A DNA stretch of 31,554 nucleotides from Oscillospiraceae bacterium (GTDB taxonomy: Bacteria > Bacillota > Clostridia > Oscillospirales > Acutalibacteraceae): assembly GCA_902774165.1 (NCBI GenBank), contig CACYHJ010000001.1, forward strand, positions 1 through 31,554. Direction: 5' to 3'. Under the pieces are notes generated by a model, which made no database searches, had not been told where the DNA came from, and worked only from the letters and a program-made list of their open reading frames with translations. The stretch's first letter is position 1. The number at the start of each line of letters is the position of its first letter. Positions 29,688 to 31,554 of the stretch are shown piece by piece. Position numbers and translations under genes: made by a program.

Positions 29688-30792
29688 CAGCGGCGCCCCC
29701 CTTTCCTCTGAGATCAACGGTCCCGGCGGCGTTCACACCGCCGTCGCTGCCCCGCTGCACGCGGACCCTTCTGCCTTCGGCGATCAGCGCGTCTCTTTTT
29801 TCGACGATCTGAGATACGGGGGTCCCGTCGTCGTACAGGATCAGCGCGTCCGCGTCCCGCCGGTCCGCCGGGGCGCGAAGCTGCTCCAGAAGATCCAGAT
29901 ATACCGCGAAGCCGATCGCCCGGCCGCGCCGGTCCATTTTGGCAAGCAGGCTGTCGTAGCTGCCGCCCGCCAGCACGCCCTGGGGAATGCCGTTGATATA
30001 ACCGCGGAAGATCACGCCGTTATAATAATTCATATCGTTGACGATGGAGAAATCCACGTTTACGTTTTTTTCAAGGCCGGACTGCTCCAGCACCGCGAGA
30101 AGCCCCCGCAGTTGGGCGACGGCGGCGTCGGTTTCGGCGCTGACGCTGAGAGAATCCAGCGCGTCGAGGGCGTCGCGAAGCGGCAGATAAAGCCCCGCCA
30201 GCGCAGTGAGCCGGTTTTTGTTCTCCTCCGAAATACCGTTTTCGGCGCAGATCAGCTCGATATAGGGCGCGTTCTTCTCCGCGATCGCCGTCAGAAGCGC
30301 GGCGTTGACCGCCTCCGGCGCGCCGATATGGGCAAGCAGACCGCCGATGAAGCCCATGTGGGACAGATCGAGGATCCGGTCCGCGCTGACGAGGTCGAGG
30401 CTCTTCGCCGCCAGCGTCACCACCTCGGCGATATCGTAAAAGCCCAGATCGCCCACGCATTCAAGGCCCGTTTGGTTGATTTCCCGGAACTCGCCGCCGT
30501 TCTCGGCGCGGTAGACCTTTTCGTTATAATACACCTTCTGCGACACGCCGGGGGCGTACCGGGCGTTTTTGACGATGGAAAGGGTCACGTCCGGCTTGAG
30601 CGCCATCAGGCGGCCGCCCGGCTCGGTGAAGGTGATGATATTGCCGCTGACAAGAAAGCTCTTGTTGCGTGCGTAGAAATCATATTCCTCGAACTTGCTC
30701 ATGCGGAAATGGCGGTAGCCGTACTGCTTGTACAGCGCGCAGAGCGACCGCGCCGCCGCTTCGGGGGATGGAACGTTGTTTTCGGGTGACAT
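29680..30792 (-). CDS. hisZ: ATP phosphoribosyltransferase regulatory subunit
   Basis: A 370-aa paralogue of histidyl-tRNA synthetase catalytic core. Class II synthetase-like motifs are seen: YGYRHFRMSKFEEYDFY, FTEPGGRLMALKPDVT, VYRAENGGEFREINQTGLECVG and LAGGSYDSLLAKM; the anticodon-binding domain is missing, as expected for HisZ. It assembles with short HisG and gives histidine feedback control. ATG at 30792 has GGAGG five bases upstream. An in-frame extension to 30903 reads through the leader repeat and is not used. First gene of the his operon. Confidence 0.95.
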   Translation of the reverse strand: MSPENNVPSPEAAARSLCALYKQYGYRHFRMSKFEEYDFYARNKSFLVSGNIITFTEPGGRLMALKPDVTLSIVKNARYAPGVSQKVYYNEKVYRAENGGEFREINQTGLECVGDLGFYDIAEVVTLAAKSLDLVSADRILDLSHMGFIGGLLAHIGAPEAVNAALLTAIAEKNAPYIELICAENGISEENKNRLTALAGLYLPLRDALDALDSLSVSAETDAAVAQLRGLLAVLEQSGLEKNVNVDFSIVNDMNYYNGVIFRGYINGIPQGVLAGGSYDSLLAKMDRRGRAIGFAVYLDLLEQLRAPADRRDADALILYDDGTPVSQIVEKRDALIAEGRRVRVQRGSDGGVNAAGTVDLRGKGGAADA

Positions 30793-30814
30793 AAGCGCCT
30801 CCGTATTTTCGTGA

Positions 30815-31063
30815 TTCGTGATTGCCGCGTTTAGAAAACAGTCCGGTGGACTGTTTTTAGCGGCAACCGCCGAAGCTATGCTTCGCGGGGTGCGGTTGGG
30901 CACACATTCGTGATTGCCGCGTTAAGAAAACAGTCCGGTGGACTGTTTTTAGCGGCAACCGCCGAAGCTATGCTTCGCGGGGTGCGGTTGGGTACACATT
31001 CGGTGGACTGTTTTTAGCGGCAACCGCCGAAGCTATGCTTCGCGGGGTGCGGTTGGGTACACA
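30815..31063. repeat. Three tandem copies of a structured 92-bp repeat (last truncated)
   Basis: Copies at 30815-30906 and 30907-30998 are near identical, and a 65-bp copy at 30999-31063 lacks 27 bp near its 5' end. Each full copy has two hairpins: GCCGC/GCGGC arms enclosing AAAACAGTCC, GGT, GGACTGTTTT; and CAACCGC/GCGGTTG enclosing CGAAGC, TAT, GCTTCG. On the minus strand each copy holds a possible 16-codon ORF (MCTQPHPAKHSFGGCR type; nearest at 30857-30907) without a ribosome binding site. The copies lie in the his operon leader. Confidence 0.85.
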
Positions 31064-31092
31064 TTCGTGACTCGCGTCCCGGGACTCATATA

Positions 31093-31121
31093 ATAATACA
31101 CTACTTTAGTGTGGTAGTCAA
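31093..31121 (-). promoter_or_regulatory. hisZp: Likely promoter of the his operon with embedded operator-like repeat
   Basis: Minus strand TTGACT (31116-31121), 17-bp spacer, TATTAT (31093-31098). Within the spacer, ACACTA and TAGTGT flank three bases (31098-31112), and ACTAC/GTAGT overlap it; this is operator-like, but no regulator is known. It is about 300 bp upstream of hisZ and just beyond the structured repeats. The remaining sequence to about 31380 shows no gene that I can support. Confidence 0.62.
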
Positions 31122-31384
31122 GTAAAGCGGTTTTCTTTTCAGCAGAATATTTTGATGAAGCGCGATAATTTTTCAAAACGGATCGACGGAGGCCCGGCTT
31201 TTTCCATCCTCGGCGTCCTTTTCGGATTATATCAAATTTCAAAGAAGAATTCAATGCCGTCAGAGATTTGATTTCCGTTCGGAAAGACCGGGCAAACCGG
31301 CAAAGCACGGCGGATGTGCGCAAATAAAACCGTGGAATCATCGGTTTGATTATCTCTCCGGATAGGTCGCATATGATTATTGCG

Positions 31385-31491
31385 CACATTTTATAAGGGA
31401 ATATTAACAGCGTTTGCACATTTTATGAGGGAATATCAGCGGAGTTTACACATTTCATGAGGGAATCATTGCCGCAGCCGCACATTTTTCG
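31385..31491. repeat. 32-bp-periodic repeat array at the right edge
   Basis: CACATT starts at 31385, 31417, 31449 and 31481, exactly 32 bp apart. The first three share CACATTTTATGAGGGAAT (with 1-2 changes), the fourth only CACATTTTTCG. The other about 14 bp of each unit vary. The final bases of the window, GATTCCC, match the reverse complement of GGGAATC, hinting at an inverted unit beyond the edge. It may be a mobile-element end or a binding-site array; 31491-31554 shows no gene. Confidence 0.7.
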
Positions 31492-31554
31492 TTTTCGGCG
31501 GCGCGGCGGCTGAATATGGCGTCTGAGTCCGCGGCTCCGTTTCTATTGATTCCC

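Noticed and set aside
30793..31121. T-box riboswitch in the his leader
   Set aside because: I found no T-box consensus and no stem-I-like AGTA bulge; the structures there are explained by the repeated hairpins.
31033..31419. Minus-strand open frame of 128 aa upstream of hisZ
   Set aside because: It runs through the his promoter and into the repeats, has no ribosome binding site, and has composition unlike the neighbouring proteins.
31385..31491. CRISPR array
   Set aside because: Only three to four units exist, the conserved core is about 18 bp with about 14 bp between, the unit edges vary, and there is no cas gene.

Overview
The window looks like a chromosome segment of a fairly GC-rich Gram-positive gut-type Clostridia, most like the Oscillospirales/Ruminococcaceae. 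The reasons are strong AGGAGG-type ribosome binding sites, sigma-A promoters with 17-bp spacers, cohesin and dockerin modules, a DUF4353 (Cthe_2159-like) lipoprotein, a short HisG paired with HisZ, and intergenic repeats built from runs of CATT-like words. Taxonomy is inference; there is no rRNA or other marker gene here. No tRNA, rRNA or CRISPR array was seen.

Layout, left to right. (1) 192-2573, minus strand: a tightly packed six-gene operon (DUF2200, DUF1905, acylphosphatase, deoxyribosyltransferase-like protein, C4 zinc-finger protein, unknown 254-aa protein) with 4-bp start/stop overlaps, one promoter upstream and a hairpin terminator at the end. (2) 2760-5596, minus: a lipoprotein, a TIM-barrel glycosidase-like protein with its own promoter, and an HTH regulator fused to a complete desulfoferrodoxin. 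(3) 5751-8449, minus: an AlkD-like DNA glycosylase and a GH42 beta-galactosidase in one operon, divergent from a Sir2 deacylase (8571-9281, plus). (4) 9411-9540: a possible 21-codon ORF or small RNA with a strong terminator. (5) 9574-15087: a secreted protein with two dockerins, two cohesin-like domains and BspA-type repeats, a dockerin relic, a four-helix membrane protein, and a DUF4353 beta-helix lipoprotein. (6) 15172-22465: a carbohydrate-related cluster with three alpha/alpha-toroid proteins (one with a GH127-like Glu-Cys-Cys-Cys site), a Gfo/Idh/MocA oxidoreductase, a stand-alone TipAS domain and an MBL-fold hydrolase. No transporter is present. (7) 22625-30792, minus: a small membrane protein downstream of a histidine operon, hisZ-G-D-C-B-H-A-F-IE.

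The his operon supplies every step of histidine synthesis except histidinol-phosphate phosphatase, which must be encoded elsewhere. Its likely promoter lies at 31093-31121 and the leader carries three copies of a structured repeat.

The most unusual material is non-coding or modular: the structured repeats in the his leader, a 32-bp-periodic array at the right edge, a 36-bp perfect palindrome that forms the last codons of hisA, the dockerin relic, the tiny ORF/terminator unit, and the domain fusions. Nothing here can be claimed as a new system from sequence alone. The best candidates for follow-up are the repeat-associated loci and the toroid-enzyme cluster.
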